Shown here piece by piece: positions 1 through 7,480 of a stretch of 64,000 nt of DNA. Every line of letters begins with the position of its first letter. The first letter of the stretch is position 1. Below the pieces are notes generated by a model. It saw nothing but the letters and a program-made list of their open reading frames with translations, was not told the DNA's origin and did not search any database. Made by a program: the position numbers and the translations under genes. The stretch covers positions 1-64,000 of the forward strand of contig CAKSFA010000005.1 in the NCBI GenBank assembly GCA_934454125.1, given 5' to 3'. The DNA comes from an uncultured Eubacteriales bacterium. GTDB taxonomy: Bacteria; Bacillota; Clostridia; Oscillospirales; Acutalibacteraceae.

Positions 1-1317
1 GGCGCCACCGGAGCAGAGGGAACTGCCGGCGAAGCGGCAACAGTCACCGTCGGCACAGTCACAACCGGTGAAGCGGGTACAGATGCTCAAGTCACCAACA
101 GCGGCACCACGCAGGCTGCTGTGTTCGACTTCGTCATCCCCCGCGGCGCAACCGGAGCCGACGGAGTCACCGGTGCAACGGGAGCTACTGGAGCAACAGG
201 TGTCACTGGAGTAACCGGAGCAACGGGTGTTACCGGCCCAACCGGTCCAACCGGAGCCACAGGTACAGCAGGAGCCACAGGCGCCACCGGAGCAGAGGGA
301 ACCGCCGGCGAAGCGGCAACAGTCACCGTCGGCACAGTCACAACCGGTGAAGCGGGCACAGATGCTCAAGTCACCAACAGCGGCACCACGCAGGCTGCTG
401 TGTTCGACTTCGTCATCCCCCGCGGCGCAACTGGAGCCGACGGAGCCACCGGTGCAACGGGAGCCACTGGAGCAACCGGAGCAACGGGTGTTACCGGCCC
501 AACCGGTCCAACCGGAGCCACAGGTACAGCAGGAGCCACAGGTGCCACCGGAGCAGAGGGAACCGCCGGCGAAGCGGCAACAGTCACCGTCGGCACAGTC
601 ACAACCGGTGAAGCGGGCACAGATGCCCAAGTTACCAACAGCGGCACCACGCAGGCTGCTGTGTTCGACTTCGTCATCCCCCGCGGCGCAACCGGAGCTA
701 CAGGTGCAACCGGTGCAGACGGTGCAGCAGGCGCCACCGGAGCAGAGGGAACTGCCGGCGAAGCGGCAACAGTCACCGTCGGCACAGTCACAACCGGTGA
801 AGCGGGCACAGATGCTCAAGTCACCAACAGCGGCACCACGCAGGCTGCTGTGTTCGACTTCGTCATCCCCCGCGGCGCAACGGGTTCAGCGCCGGCGGTA
901 GAAACACTTTCGGCTTATACGGCAGCGCAGCAAACGTCAACGGCCGGCAATGCGCTGGTGTTTGCAAACAATGGCGTAACCAGCGGCGATGCGATTACGC
1001 ACACAGCCAACACGTCTGATTTCACCATCAATGAAACCGGCATTTATCGTGTTGATCTGCGGTTGACCCTGGCGCCGGGAACCGGAGCCAGTTTTCCGCT
1101 GGCAGTGCGATTATCTTTGCAGCAGGAGGGCACCGACGTGTCCGGCGCAGCTGTAACCGATACGATGCAGACCGCAACAGATAACGATCCTATTTCGTTG
1201 TCTCAAATCGTGCAGGTAACCAGTGCACCGTCCACCCTGGCGGTCAACGGTACCGGCGGAGCGTTTAGTTACAGCGACGCAGCAATGACAATCACAAAGC
1301 TGGGAGAAACGACTTAA
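1..1317 (+). CDS. Collagen-like surface/exosporium protein, 5' truncated by window edge
   Basis: The reading frame is open from base 1, so the true start lies outside the window; stop is TAA at 1315-1317. The visible 438 residues are Gly-X-Thr/Ala triplets (GATGATG type) alternating with four copies of a non-collagen block containing AVFDFVIPRGATG. They end in a globular domain of about 140 residues that starts near APAVETLSAY. Collagen triplets followed by a small all-beta C-terminal domain are the layout of BclA-type exosporium filaments and other clostridial collagen-like proteins, where the C-terminal domain trimerises. A spore-surface or cell-surface location is inferred, since the N terminus is not visible. 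A strong terminator follows directly. The overlapping proline-rich frames on both strands are by-products of the repeats. Confidence 0.85.
   Translation, partial: GATGAEGTAGEAATVTVGTVTTGEAGTDAQVTNSGTTQAAVFDFVIPRGATGADGVTGATGATGATGVTGVTGATGVTGPTGPTGATGTAGATGATGAEGTAGEAATVTVGTVTTGEAGTDAQVTNSGTTQAAVFDFVIPRGATGADGATGATGATGATGATGVTGPTGPTGATGTAGATGATGAEGTAGEAATVTVGTVTTGEAGTDAQVTNSGTTQAAVFDFVIPRGATGATGATGADGAAGATGAEGTAGEAATVTVGTVTTGEAGTDAQVTNSGTTQAAVFDFVIPRGATGSAPAVETLSAYTAAQQTSTAGNALVFANNGVTSGDAITHTANTSDFTINETGIYRVDLRLTLAPGTGASFPLAVRLSLQQEGTDVSGAAVTDTMQTATDNDPISLSQIVQVTSAPSTLAVNGTGGAFSYSDAAMTITKLGETT
13..880 (+). repeat. Four near-identical ~139-bp coding repeats in collagen-like gene
   Basis: A block of about 139 bp that begins GCAGAGGGAAC and ends CCCCGCGGCGCAAC recurs at 13-151, 292-430, 553-691 and 742-880. 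Only a few synonymous or conservative changes separate the copies. They are spaced by collagen-triplet stretches of different length (roughly 140, 122 and 50 bp). Such DNA-level identity points to recent duplication and predicts repeat-number variation between strains. Confidence 0.9.
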
Positions 1318-1322
1318 TCCAT

Positions 1323-1357
1323 GGGTGCGCCTTGGCAACAGGGCGCACCTGTTTTTG
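1323..1357 (+). terminator. Rho-independent terminator of collagen-like gene
   Basis: An 8-bp stem GGTGCGCC/GGCGCACC (1324-1331 and 1342-1349) is followed by a run of T, just after the stop codon. Confidence 0.85.
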
Positions 1358-1380
1358 TATGATGCAAAGCAAGCCGGCTA

Positions 1381-1409
1381 TTGACAGCCATTGCCGGGCG
1401 TTGTACAAT
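1381..1409 (+). promoter_or_regulatory. Sigma-A-type promoter for the trkA pair
   Basis: A perfect -35 TTGACA (1381-1386), a 17-base spacer and a -10 TACAAT (1404-1409) precede the first trkA gene, giving a leader of about 60 bases. Confidence 0.75.
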
Positions 1410-1477
1410 AAGCAACAAACATGCTGGCAGAATGCAGTTTGCCCTATGGGCACAGATGTGGAAAAGAGGCGATTGCT

Positions 1478-2101
1478 GTGAACATTTTAATCATTGGCTG
1501 CGGGCGCGTTGGTGTTAGTCTGGCAGAGCGGTTAGATGCCCATGGGCATGACGTTGCCATCGTAGATGCAAATGCAGATCGTTTTCGGGCATTGGACGAA
1601 AGCTTTACCGGCATCACGGTCTGCGGTATGCCGATGGATATGCAGGTCATGGAAAATGCAGGAATTAAAAACTGTGATGCAGTCGCAGTGGTCACGTCAG
1701 ACGATAATTTGAACATCACTGTTTCGCAGGTTGTCAAAGAATTTTTTGGTGTCGAAAACGTGCTGGCACGTATCTCAGATCCAGCACGGGAAAAAGTATT
1801 CAAAAAATTCGGCTTAAAAACGGTCTGTCCCACCAATTTGGCAGCAGAAGCTATGTTTGTCGCACTCACCAGGCCATTTGATGATGAAAACCTCACCTTT
1901 GGTGTTTCCACCGTTTCGTTTCACTGTGAGCCGGTAGAAACCCTACAAGTCGGCAGCCCGCTTGAGCAAATCGAAACAAGACAAGGCAGCAGCGTGTTCG
2001 CTGTCGTACACGCCGATGGCACAATGGAGCTCAACACCCCGCACCGGCAGATACTGCTGCGGGAGCGAGACATGATCATCTATGCCAATTTGTGCGATTG
2101 A
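1478..2101 (+). CDS. trkA: TrkA/KtrA-family potassium channel regulator (RCK), copy 1
   Basis: A 208-residue cytoplasmic protein that starts with a Rossmann fold: NILIIGCGRVG is the dinucleotide-binding glycine motif. It continues with a TrkA-N domain and a C-terminal TrkA-C (RCK_C) domain. Family members bind NAD(H) or ATP/ADP and gate TrkH/KtrB potassium channels. The GTG start at 1478 was chosen because AAGAGG lies 8 bases upstream and the Rossmann strand begins right there; an ATG-like extension to 1421 has no ribosome site. It is followed 24 bases later by a second trkA, so the two are probably an operon. The likely channel partner TrkH is encoded about 21 kb away. Confidence 0.88.
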   Translation: MNILIIGCGRVGVSLAERLDAHGHDVAIVDANADRFRALDESFTGITVCGMPMDMQVMENAGIKNCDAVAVVTSDDNLNITVSQVVKEFFGVENVLARISDPAREKVFKKFGLKTVCPTNLAAEAMFVALTRPFDDENLTFGVSTVSFHCEPVETLQVGSPLEQIETRQGSSVFAVVHADGTMELNTPHRQILLRERDMIIYANLCD

Positions 2102-2125
2102 GCCAAAGACAGGAGAAACAGCAAA

Positions 2126-2791
2126 ATGAAGATTATTATTGTAGGCGGCGGCAAACTGGGCAAAGATATTGCAGACAACCTGCTTGAGCGCCGGTATGAG
2201 GTGCGGCTCATCGAAAAAAACCGCGAAAAATGCCTGGAGCTGGCCAATGATTTAAACGTAGAAGTCATCTGCGGAGACGGAACCGAACTGGAAGTACTCG
2301 AAGAAGCAGGCACAAAAAATGCAGACTGCTTTATTTCCGTAACCGGCAGCGACCAGGACAATCTGGTTGCAACACAGCTTGCCAAAAATGAGTTCAATGC
2401 CAGAAAGGTCATCGTGCGTGCCAACGACCCCCGCAATGTCGAAACACTGCGCACACTGGGCACCGATATCGTAGTCAGCAGCACCGAGATTATCACGCGT
2501 CTCATCGAGCAAGAGGTCGACCTTGCCGGCATGCACTTGCTGGCAACCCTTAATAAAGGCAAGGCCAGCATCTGCACCACCACGCTTCCGCCCCATTCTG
2601 CGCTGCACGGGCAAATGTTAAAAGACATCACTCTGCCACAGGGCTGCCTGGTCATTTCCGTGCTGCGGGGAGGCGATATGACCATTCCCAACGGTTTTAC
2701 CGTTATCAACAGTGGCGATGAAATCGTCTCCGTCTGCGAAGACGAATCCAGCCGCCGGCAACTCCTGAAATTATTCCACAACCCTGGGTAA
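2126..2791 (+). CDS. trkA: TrkA-family potassium channel regulator (RCK), copy 2
   Basis: A 221-residue protein with N-terminal MKIIIVGGGKLGKDIA, a classical GxGxxG nucleotide-binding loop, then TrkA-N (to about residue 125) and TrkA-C (about 135-215). It has the usual single-repeat RCK length of about 220 residues. The start is preceded by CAGGAG. It diverges clearly from the neighbouring copy, so the pair is not a recent duplication and may form a hetero-oligomeric gating ring, or serve two channels. Both steps are inference. A terminator follows 6 bases after the stop. Confidence 0.9.
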   Translation: MKIIIVGGGKLGKDIADNLLERRYEVRLIEKNREKCLELANDLNVEVICGDGTELEVLEEAGTKNADCFISVTGSDQDNLVATQLAKNEFNARKVIVRANDPRNVETLRTLGTDIVVSSTEIITRLIEQEVDLAGMHLLATLNKGKASICTTTLPPHSALHGQMLKDITLPQGCLVISVLRGGDMTIPNGFTVINSGDEIVSVCEDESSRRQLLKLFHNPG

Positions 2792-2796
2792 AAACC

Positions 2797-2825
2797 AAAG
2801 CCACCGGCAAAGCCGGTGGCTTTTT
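2797..2825 (+). terminator. Terminator of the trkA operon
   Basis: AAAGCCACCGGC and GCCGGTGGCTTT form a 12-bp stem with a 3-base loop, followed by Ts. Confidence 0.92.
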
Positions 2826-3049
2826 CTGTACGGTCCAACCTCCGTTCACCTACAACACTTATCAATCCAACCGGTCCGCTATGCAAAACTTGTTTCGGTT
2901 TCGTCCGCCGGCCGCCCATCACAGTTCACGCATTGTACCTGTTGTTTGCCGCCTTTCCCATTCACTCGCCAACCGCCCCATTCTGTTGCACAAAGCCTAT
3001 CACAGGCTTTGTTACACCACTCACTCAGCGGGTATTTTTCTGCCCACAA

Positions 3050-3079
3050 AAAAACGGAGGAAACATATCCTCCGTTTTT
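3050..3079 (-). terminator. Terminator of the YfhO-family gene
   Basis: A perfect 11-bp inverted repeat AAAAACGGAGG/CCTCCGTTTTT with an 8-base loop lies just beyond the minus-strand stop codon at 3082. It has T-rich flanks in that direction. The 2826-3049 interval before it holds no supported gene, only a 9-bp hairpin (2990-3012) without a clear T tract. Confidence 0.85.
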
Positions 3080-3081
3080 GT

Positions 3082-5478
3082 TTATTGTTTTGGTTTCACC
3101 AACCAAATTTTGCGCGTATTATCACGGGGCAACAACCTTCTGGCAAGCAGCACATAAGCTGTCAGAACCACCGCTGCGCCGGCAGAAACAATGGCGCCGG
3201 CTTTCAGGCCGGGCGTCTGGTAAGAAAAGCGAATCTCATTCTCACCGGCAGGCACCTTCACCGCCATAAAGCCCACATTTACCTGCTCAATTTGCGCCGG
3301 TTCTCCGTTCACAGTGGCGCTCCAGCCGCTTTCATACGGTACACTGAAAAACACCAACCGATCCTTTTCAGCAGTAAATTTTGCCGAAAAACCATAGCTG
3401 TCATAGGCAAAATCGGTGCATGCCATTGCGCGCCGAGCCAAACAGTCTTCAAAATAGGCACTTTCGGTAAAAGAGAACTGTCCGTCCTGCGCACCGGATT
3501 GCAGCACATCACCATAGGTTTGAATCTGCTCATCGCTCAAAACAAGCGCTTTGAGCAGCAGCAAATGGCGGTTGTTTTCATAAAGCTGGTCATACTGCGT
3601 TCGGGTGTAGTAATAATCGTAGCTAAATCCCATCGGCAAAGCATACTGATTTTCCCAAATGTCATAGCCGTTTTGCGTCGCATAATACACCCAACCGGGC
3701 ATGCGGGGGGCGCCGTTTTCGTTGGTAAAGCTGTCATTGTCATCCACATAATCAAACAGCCAGCGACAAGAGGTCAGGGCACGCAAACCGTAGTATTTCA
3801 CATCCGGGCGTGAGGCAACATCGCGTGTCACGCCGATCGTGGGGTAAAATTCCATCAACGAGCCTGGCACAATGCTGTGAAACGCCTGAATGGTCGGCAT
3901 TTGCCAAAACATCGCCTGATTGTCCATACTCTTATAAAAGTCAGAGCGAACAAACCCGTCATCCGGTAAATCAACATCTTTACCGCCGTTCAGAGCGGTG
4001 GGAATGATCTGATTGTGCGTGTCGTATGATTGCGTTTTGCCAAGCGCTACGAAATAGGTGGCATATACAAACGTCATCAAACAAATTCCAACGTGCAGCA
4101 GCCGAATAAACCACAAGCGGCTTTTCGCACGATATTTCAAAATCAACGTAAACAAAAACAGGCTCATCAGCGCAATGGCCACATAGGCCCAAAAGCGCGT
4201 GGGATATTTTTCAAGCCCATACGTGGTCGTGGTAACACCGTTACTGGTCGTGAGGGTAGGCATCAAACCGATCGGCAGCGCAATGGCCAGCGTAATGATC
4301 AGTGTCCAGCGAATGGCGCGCTTCCAGTCGGTATCGCTCTGCGTCAGGCTTATCACCGAGGCCAGCGAGAGCATCAGCGTCAGCATATAAAACCAACGTG
4401 CATAATACGAAGAATTAAACATCTGAAATGCGCTGTTCAGCACCGGAACAAACGCCGCAAGAAACAAAGCGCCCAGCAGAATTTTCAGCCAGTGCTTTTG
4501 CCTGCGCTGCAAAAAGGCGATCACGCCGGTCATGCTCAGCAGCGGCAGCCATGCCCCCAGCGAAGCCCATTTCGATTCCGAATTGGGCGTAAAATTAGGC
4601 CGTGCCGGCAAATCCGGCGGAAAGAAGAGACTTTGCAAAATGTGCACATAACGTTGCGTATGATTGTAAACCAGCGCCCCCCAGCCGTTCGAAAAATTAT
4701 CCACGCGCGGGTTCTGCATAATAGTCAACACAGTCGGGATCAGCAGTACGCACGAAAGCGCCGTGCCCAAAATTCCCTCAAACACCATCAACAAAAAATC
4801 ACGCAAAGAAATCTGCCAGCTTTTGGTGAAAAAGCGCACTGCAAAATATAACAGGCAAAACACCACTTGTCCAATAAAAAAGTAATAATTCACAAAGCAG
4901 CAAACAAATGTCATCAGCGCAAATACGCCGCGCCGGCGGTGATACATATACTGGTCAAGCGCCCACAGCAATAGCGGAAAAAACACGATCGCCTCATGAA
5001 AGTGATTGAAAAAAATGTTATAAACCGAAAAGCCAGAAAACGCATACAGCATGCCGCCCAGCACCGCAAAGCGTTGGTCTTTCACATAACGCTTCAGATG
5101 CAGATAAGCAGTCAGAGAAGCACAACCGAATTTTAAAATCAGCAGCGGTCCCATCAAATAAGGCACTGCAACACTGGGGAATGGCAGCGTCAGCCAAAAA
5201 AAGGGGCTGCCCAGCAGATAAAATGAGTAAGAGCCAACAAAGTTTGCACCAAGATCCGTCGTCCAGCTCCAGCCAAAGCTGCCACTGCGAATCGCATCGT
5301 GCGCCATTTGATAAAACGGCACCTGCTGAACGTTAAAATCACCATAAAACAAAAAATAGCCCTGGTCATAAATGATAAAGGGAAGAAAAAACAGAAACGA
5401 AACGCCAAGACCGGAAAAAAAGGCCTTGAGCGCGTTATTTTGCCACAGGGCTTTGCCGGGCGGGGCGATGCGCTGCAT
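3082..5478 (-). CDS. YfhO-family polytopic membrane protein (GT-C-like)
   Basis: A 798-residue integral membrane protein. It has a short N-terminal cytoplasmic segment, then about a dozen hydrophobic helices up to roughly residue 490, a large extracytoplasmic C-terminal region, and a final helix near the C terminus (GAIVSAGAAVVLTAYVLLA). The first loop FYGDFNVQQVPFY, with its acidic residue, and the overall layout match the YfhO family. B. subtilis YfhO is implicated in glycosylation of lipoteichoic acid, and the fold belongs to GT-C glycosyltransferases. The start at 5478 was chosen over an upstream ATG at 5544 because AAGGAGGC sits 6 bases upstream. It is monocistronic, with its own promoter and terminator. 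Confidence 0.85.
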   Translation of the reverse strand: MQRIAPPGKALWQNNALKAFFSGLGVSFLFFLPFIIYDQGYFLFYGDFNVQQVPFYQMAHDAIRSGSFGWSWTTDLGANFVGSYSFYLLGSPFFWLTLPFPSVAVPYLMGPLLILKFGCASLTAYLHLKRYVKDQRFAVLGGMLYAFSGFSVYNIFFNHFHEAIVFFPLLLWALDQYMYHRRRGVFALMTFVCCFVNYYFFIGQVVFCLLYFAVRFFTKSWQISLRDFLLMVFEGILGTALSCVLLIPTVLTIMQNPRVDNFSNGWGALVYNHTQRYVHILQSLFFPPDLPARPNFTPNSESKWASLGAWLPLLSMTGVIAFLQRRQKHWLKILLGALFLAAFVPVLNSAFQMFNSSYYARWFYMLTLMLSLASVISLTQSDTDWKRAIRWTLIITLAIALPIGLMPTLTTSNGVTTTTYGLEKYPTRFWAYVAIALMSLFLFTLILKYRAKSRLWFIRLLHVGICLMTFVYATYFVALGKTQSYDTHNQIIPTALNGGKDVDLPDDGFVRSDFYKSMDNQAMFWQMPTIQAFHSIVPGSLMEFYPTIGVTRDVASRPDVKYYGLRALTSCRWLFDYVDDNDSFTNENGAPRMPGWVYYATQNGYDIWENQYALPMGFSYDYYYTRTQYDQLYENNRHLLLLKALVLSDEQIQTYGDVLQSGAQDGQFSFTESAYFEDCLARRAMACTDFAYDSYGFSAKFTAEKDRLVFFSVPYESGWSATVNGEPAQIEQVNVGFMAVKVPAGENEIRFSYQTPGLKAGAIVSAGAAVVLTAYVLLARRLLPRDNTRKIWLVKPKQ

Positions 5479-5515
5479 GTGGGGCGCCTCCTTTGTCAGA
5501 ATCAATATGGGTTTT

Positions 5516-5544
5516 ATTATACCATAATTTTCTGTAGATACCAA
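5516..5544 (-). promoter_or_regulatory. Promoter of the YfhO-family gene
   Basis: On the minus strand TTGGTA (5544-5539), a 17-base spacer and TATAAT (5521-5516) precede the start at 5478. Confidence 0.7.
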
Positions 5545-5570
5545 CGGGATTTTTGGCAGAACATCCTGCG

Positions 5571-5599
5571 TTGTATCACAGGAGGAAACTTGCTATAAT
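5571..5599 (+). promoter_or_regulatory. Promoter of yfbR
   Basis: TTGTAT (5571-5576), 17 bases, TATAAT (5594-5599), just upstream of the yfbR ribosome site. It is arranged divergently to the YfhO promoter. Confidence 0.72.
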
Positions 5600-5630
5600 A
5601 AAAATGAAATTTAGAAAGGACGTAGTACTG

Positions 5631-6209
5631 ATGTCACATTTTTTTGCGATGCTTTCTCGCATGAAATATATCAATCGCTGGGGTTTGATGCGCAATACGC
5701 AGCAAGAATCGCTCTGCCAGCATAGCCTAGAAACCGGCTGGATTGCCCATGCATTGGCCGTGCTGCACAACCGGCGTTTCGGCGGCTCCGTTAATCCAGA
5801 CCGCGCACTGACCTTGGCTGTTTTTCATGATGTGCCGGAGATCATCACCGGCGACTTGCCAACACCGGTCAAATATTATAGCCCAGAGATCAGAAAAGCA
5901 TATCAAGAGGTCGAAGCCGTAGCACAAAAACGGTTACTCTCAATGCTGCCAAAAGATCTGCAACCAGATTATGCTCCGCTCTTAGCACAAGAGACGGAAG
6001 ATCAAATCTTGCTAAAATTTGTAAAAGCTGCCGACAAACTTTCCGCCTTGATCAAATGCATTGAAGAACGAAAATTAGGCAACACCGAATTTGCCCGAGC
6101 AGAGCAAACATTGCGTGCAGCCATTGCAGAAATAAACTTGCCAGAAGCCGAATTGTTTTTAACCGAATTTTTGCCTTCATTTGAACTCACACTAGACGAA
6201 CAAGAATAA
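5631..6209 (+). CDS. yfbR: 5'-deoxynucleotidase YfbR (HD domain)
   Basis: A 192-residue soluble HD-domain phosphohydrolase. The N terminus MSHFFAMLSRMKYINRW and segments RNTQQES, CQHS, FHDVPE, TGDLPTPVKYY and KAADKLSA follow the YfbR family throughout. The metal-binding His of QHS, the HD pair of FHD and the Asp of KAAD are all present. YfbR removes phosphate from deoxynucleoside 5'-monophosphates, taking part in dNTP pool turnover and thymidylate supply. Length is close to the E. coli protein (199). The start at 5631 was chosen for AGAAAGGA upstream and family alignment; in-frame extension to 5553 would overlap the promoter. Confidence 0.93.
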   Translation: MSHFFAMLSRMKYINRWGLMRNTQQESLCQHSLETGWIAHALAVLHNRRFGGSVNPDRALTLAVFHDVPEIITGDLPTPVKYYSPEIRKAYQEVEAVAQKRLLSMLPKDLQPDYAPLLAQETEDQILLKFVKAADKLSALIKCIEERKLGNTEFARAEQTLRAAIAEINLPEAELFLTEFLPSFELTLDEQE

Positions 6210-6250
6210 AATCAGCTGCATCCACAACCGGCTATTTTCAAACCAACCGC

Positions 6251-6267
6251 AAATATTACGAAATTGT
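6251..6267 (+). repeat. 17-base dispersed element, copy 1
   Basis: AAATATTACGAAATTGT, preceded by CAACCG, occurs here and again at 62881-62897 in the same orientation. Both are in non-coding DNA. Function unknown. Confidence 0.5.
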
Positions 6268-6318
6268 AAATACGGGTCCAATATTGGGGGTAACATGTCG
6301 CGAAGTGGTCGCAAGACT

Positions 6319-6358
6319 CCCAAAAAAGACAAAACCGTGTACCAAGTGTACACGGTTT
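6319..6358 (-). terminator. Terminator of tRNA-Pro
   Basis: A perfect 11-bp stem (AAACCGTGTAC/GTACACGGTTT, 6332-6342 and 6348-6358) lies downstream of the minus-strand tRNA. On that strand it runs into TTTTGTCTTTTTT. Confidence 0.85.
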
Positions 6359-6439
6359 CATAAAATAGGGTTGTGTGTGCAAAGTGGGAAAAGAGGGCGA
6401 TCCGCAAATGTAATCAGCAGTGCATTTGCGTCCGCCCGG

Positions 6440-6516
6440 TGGTCGGGATGACGCGACTTGAACACGCGGCCTCTGCGTCCCGAACACAGCGCTCTACCAA
6501 ACTGAGCTACATCCCG
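6440..6516 (-). tRNA. tRNA-Pro (anticodon CGG)
   Basis: The minus strand folds into a full cloverleaf. The acceptor is CGGGATG/CATCCCG, and the D arm is GCTC/GAGC. The anticodon stem CTGTG/CGCAG carries the loop TTCGGGA, giving anticodon CGG. The T loop is TTCAAGT. The discriminator A is followed by an encoded CCA (6442-6440). C1-G72 with discriminator A is typical of tRNA-Pro. Confidence 0.95.
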
Positions 6517-6546
6517 AAAAACGCGGCGGTTTACTTCCGCGTTTTT
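6517..6546. other. Hairpin in the 5' leader of tRNA-Pro
   Basis: A perfect 10-bp inverted repeat AAAAACGCGG/CCGCGTTTTT abuts the tRNA 5' end. It has T runs on both strands, so it could also stop transcription coming from the ribbon-helix-helix gene. The tRNA promoter lies upstream of it, which makes the hairpin part of the primary tRNA transcript. Confidence 0.6.
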
Positions 6547-6548
6547 TT

Positions 6549-6577
6549 ATTATAACACACTCTTTTTGAAATCTCAA
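6549..6577 (-). promoter_or_regulatory. Promoter of tRNA-Pro
   Basis: On the minus strand TTGAGA (6577-6572), a 17-base spacer and TATAAT (6554-6549), about 30 bases before the tRNA 5' end. Confidence 0.7.
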
Positions 6578-6681
6578 CAGTTTTTTTTAACTGAAATTTC
6601 ACCACACTTTTTTCAAAAGTAGCAACGCCAAATCAGCCATTTATGGCGTAATTCCGCGCTTTTTGAGACTCACCTCTTTTT

Positions 6682-6855
6682 TTATTCACAGGCACCAAAG
6701 GTAATTTTGCCGTGCTTTTCTTCATATGCTTCAACCGCATCACGAATCAAAATCAGAATTTGACTATTCGCAGAACGACCCTCATAATCAGCCAAAACAT
6801 GCAGCTTATCAAGCATCGTTTCATCAATACGAATCGATAAATTTTTAATCGCCAT
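6682..6855 (-). CDS. Small Arc/ribbon-helix-helix DNA-binding protein (57 aa)
   Basis: A 57-codon gene on the minus strand (ATG at 6855, TAA at 6684-6682), with GAGAGG five bases before the start. The product begins MAIKNLSIRIDETMLDKLHV. Residues NLSIRID form the alternating N-terminal beta strand, and two amphipathic helices follow (ETMLDKLHVLADYEGRS, then NSQILILIRDAVEAYEE). This is the Arc/MetJ ribbon-helix-helix fold that binds DNA as a dimer through the strand. It stands alone with no toxin-like neighbour, so autoregulator or orphan antitoxin are guesses. A short charged tail (KHGKITFGACE) completes it. Confidence 0.85.
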   Translation of the reverse strand: MAIKNLSIRIDETMLDKLHVLADYEGRSANSQILILIRDAVEAYEEKHGKITFGACE

Positions 6856-7186
6856 AACAACCTCTCAATCAACATCTAATTTGTGTTTATTTTAAATCTA
6901 TAGTTTGTAATATAATCGCAAATATAAATACAAAATATATCTAAAATAAATCTGAAATAGATGCATATGATAGAGATGGCAGTCATAGGTTCACGGGGGC
7001 TTTGAGTAACAAATTCGGGGCAACATCTACCCAAAAACACAACCGAAATCGTAAGCAACAGTGCCCATGTTACGTTTATGTAAAAAACATAACAAAAAAA
7101 TGACAGTATTCTTGTTGAAACTATAACAAGAGTAACGAGGAATTATGACATTTCTGTAGCATATTCAAAAAAATTTAGAGAAATAC

Positions 7187-7215
7187 TTGCGAAATTTATG
7201 GAAAAGTTGTATGAT
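7187..7215 (+). promoter_or_regulatory. Promoter of the LRR/S8 protease operon
   Basis: TTGCGA (7187-7192), 17 bases, TATGAT (7210-7215). It implies an untranslated leader of about 260 bases. Confidence 0.6.
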
Positions 7216-7264
7216 ATTGTTAATAGATTAGACAGATTCGCTTTTTATTTCAAAAAAATGTGAA

Positions 7265-7375
7265 AAAATGTGTACTTTTTTTCACGGTGAAAATTTGCCA
7301 AAAAATGGCAGAATTTTTACGCATTTCCGCCATTTATCTCATTATAGCACAGGCGGTAAGAAAAGTACACATTTT
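7265..7375. promoter_or_regulatory. Pair of inverted 15-base motifs AAAAGTACACATTTT
   Basis: The 15-mer occurs exactly on the minus strand at 7265-7279 and exactly on the plus strand at 7361-7375, inside the leader of the 7481 gene. Related pairs lie upstream of 49974 and 56822, which suggests a regulator-binding site or RNA element. Confidence 0.55.
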
Positions 7376-7480
7376 GAAACAGGGGCAAATTGTGTCGAAG
7401 TCTTGTGTGAGAACACGTGATGGAATCACAAAAATCGTTTATTATCGCCGGCAACGGCGGTTTTGAAAGGATGGAGGCTT

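Larger units (their letters stand above)
6856..7480. other. Intergenic region with promoter and long leader of the LRR/S8 operon
   Basis: 625 bases, strongly AT-rich, without a supported gene. It contains a promoter at 7187-7215, two inverted copies of a 15-base motif (7265-7279 and 7361-7375) and a 9-bp hairpin (GTGAAAAAA/TTTTTTCAC, 7260-7285). A 68-codon frame from GTG 7260 to 7466 lacks a ribosome site and is not called. Confidence 0.6.

Noticed and set aside
227..901. 224-codon proline/glutamine-rich frame inside the collagen-like gene
   Set aside because: A shifted reading of the collagen repeats, no ribosome site; the alanine/proline-rich minus-strand frames (87-359, 366-809) have the same cause.
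2990..3012. 9-bp hairpin ACAAAGCCT/AGGCTTTGT as a terminator
   Set aside because: No T tract follows, and no gene ends next to it.
2881..3813. 310-codon plus-strand frame opposite the YfhO gene
   Set aside because: Low-complexity basic composition, no family resemblance, crosses the YfhO terminator and lies antisense to a clear gene.
4030..4851. 273-codon frame rich in Gln/Arg/Lys on the plus strand
   Set aside because: Antisense shadow of the hydrophobic YfhO helices.
7260..7466. 68-codon leader peptide before the LRR gene
   Set aside because: Starts with GTG inside a hairpin, no ribosome site, no sign of coding constraint. Kept as leader RNA.
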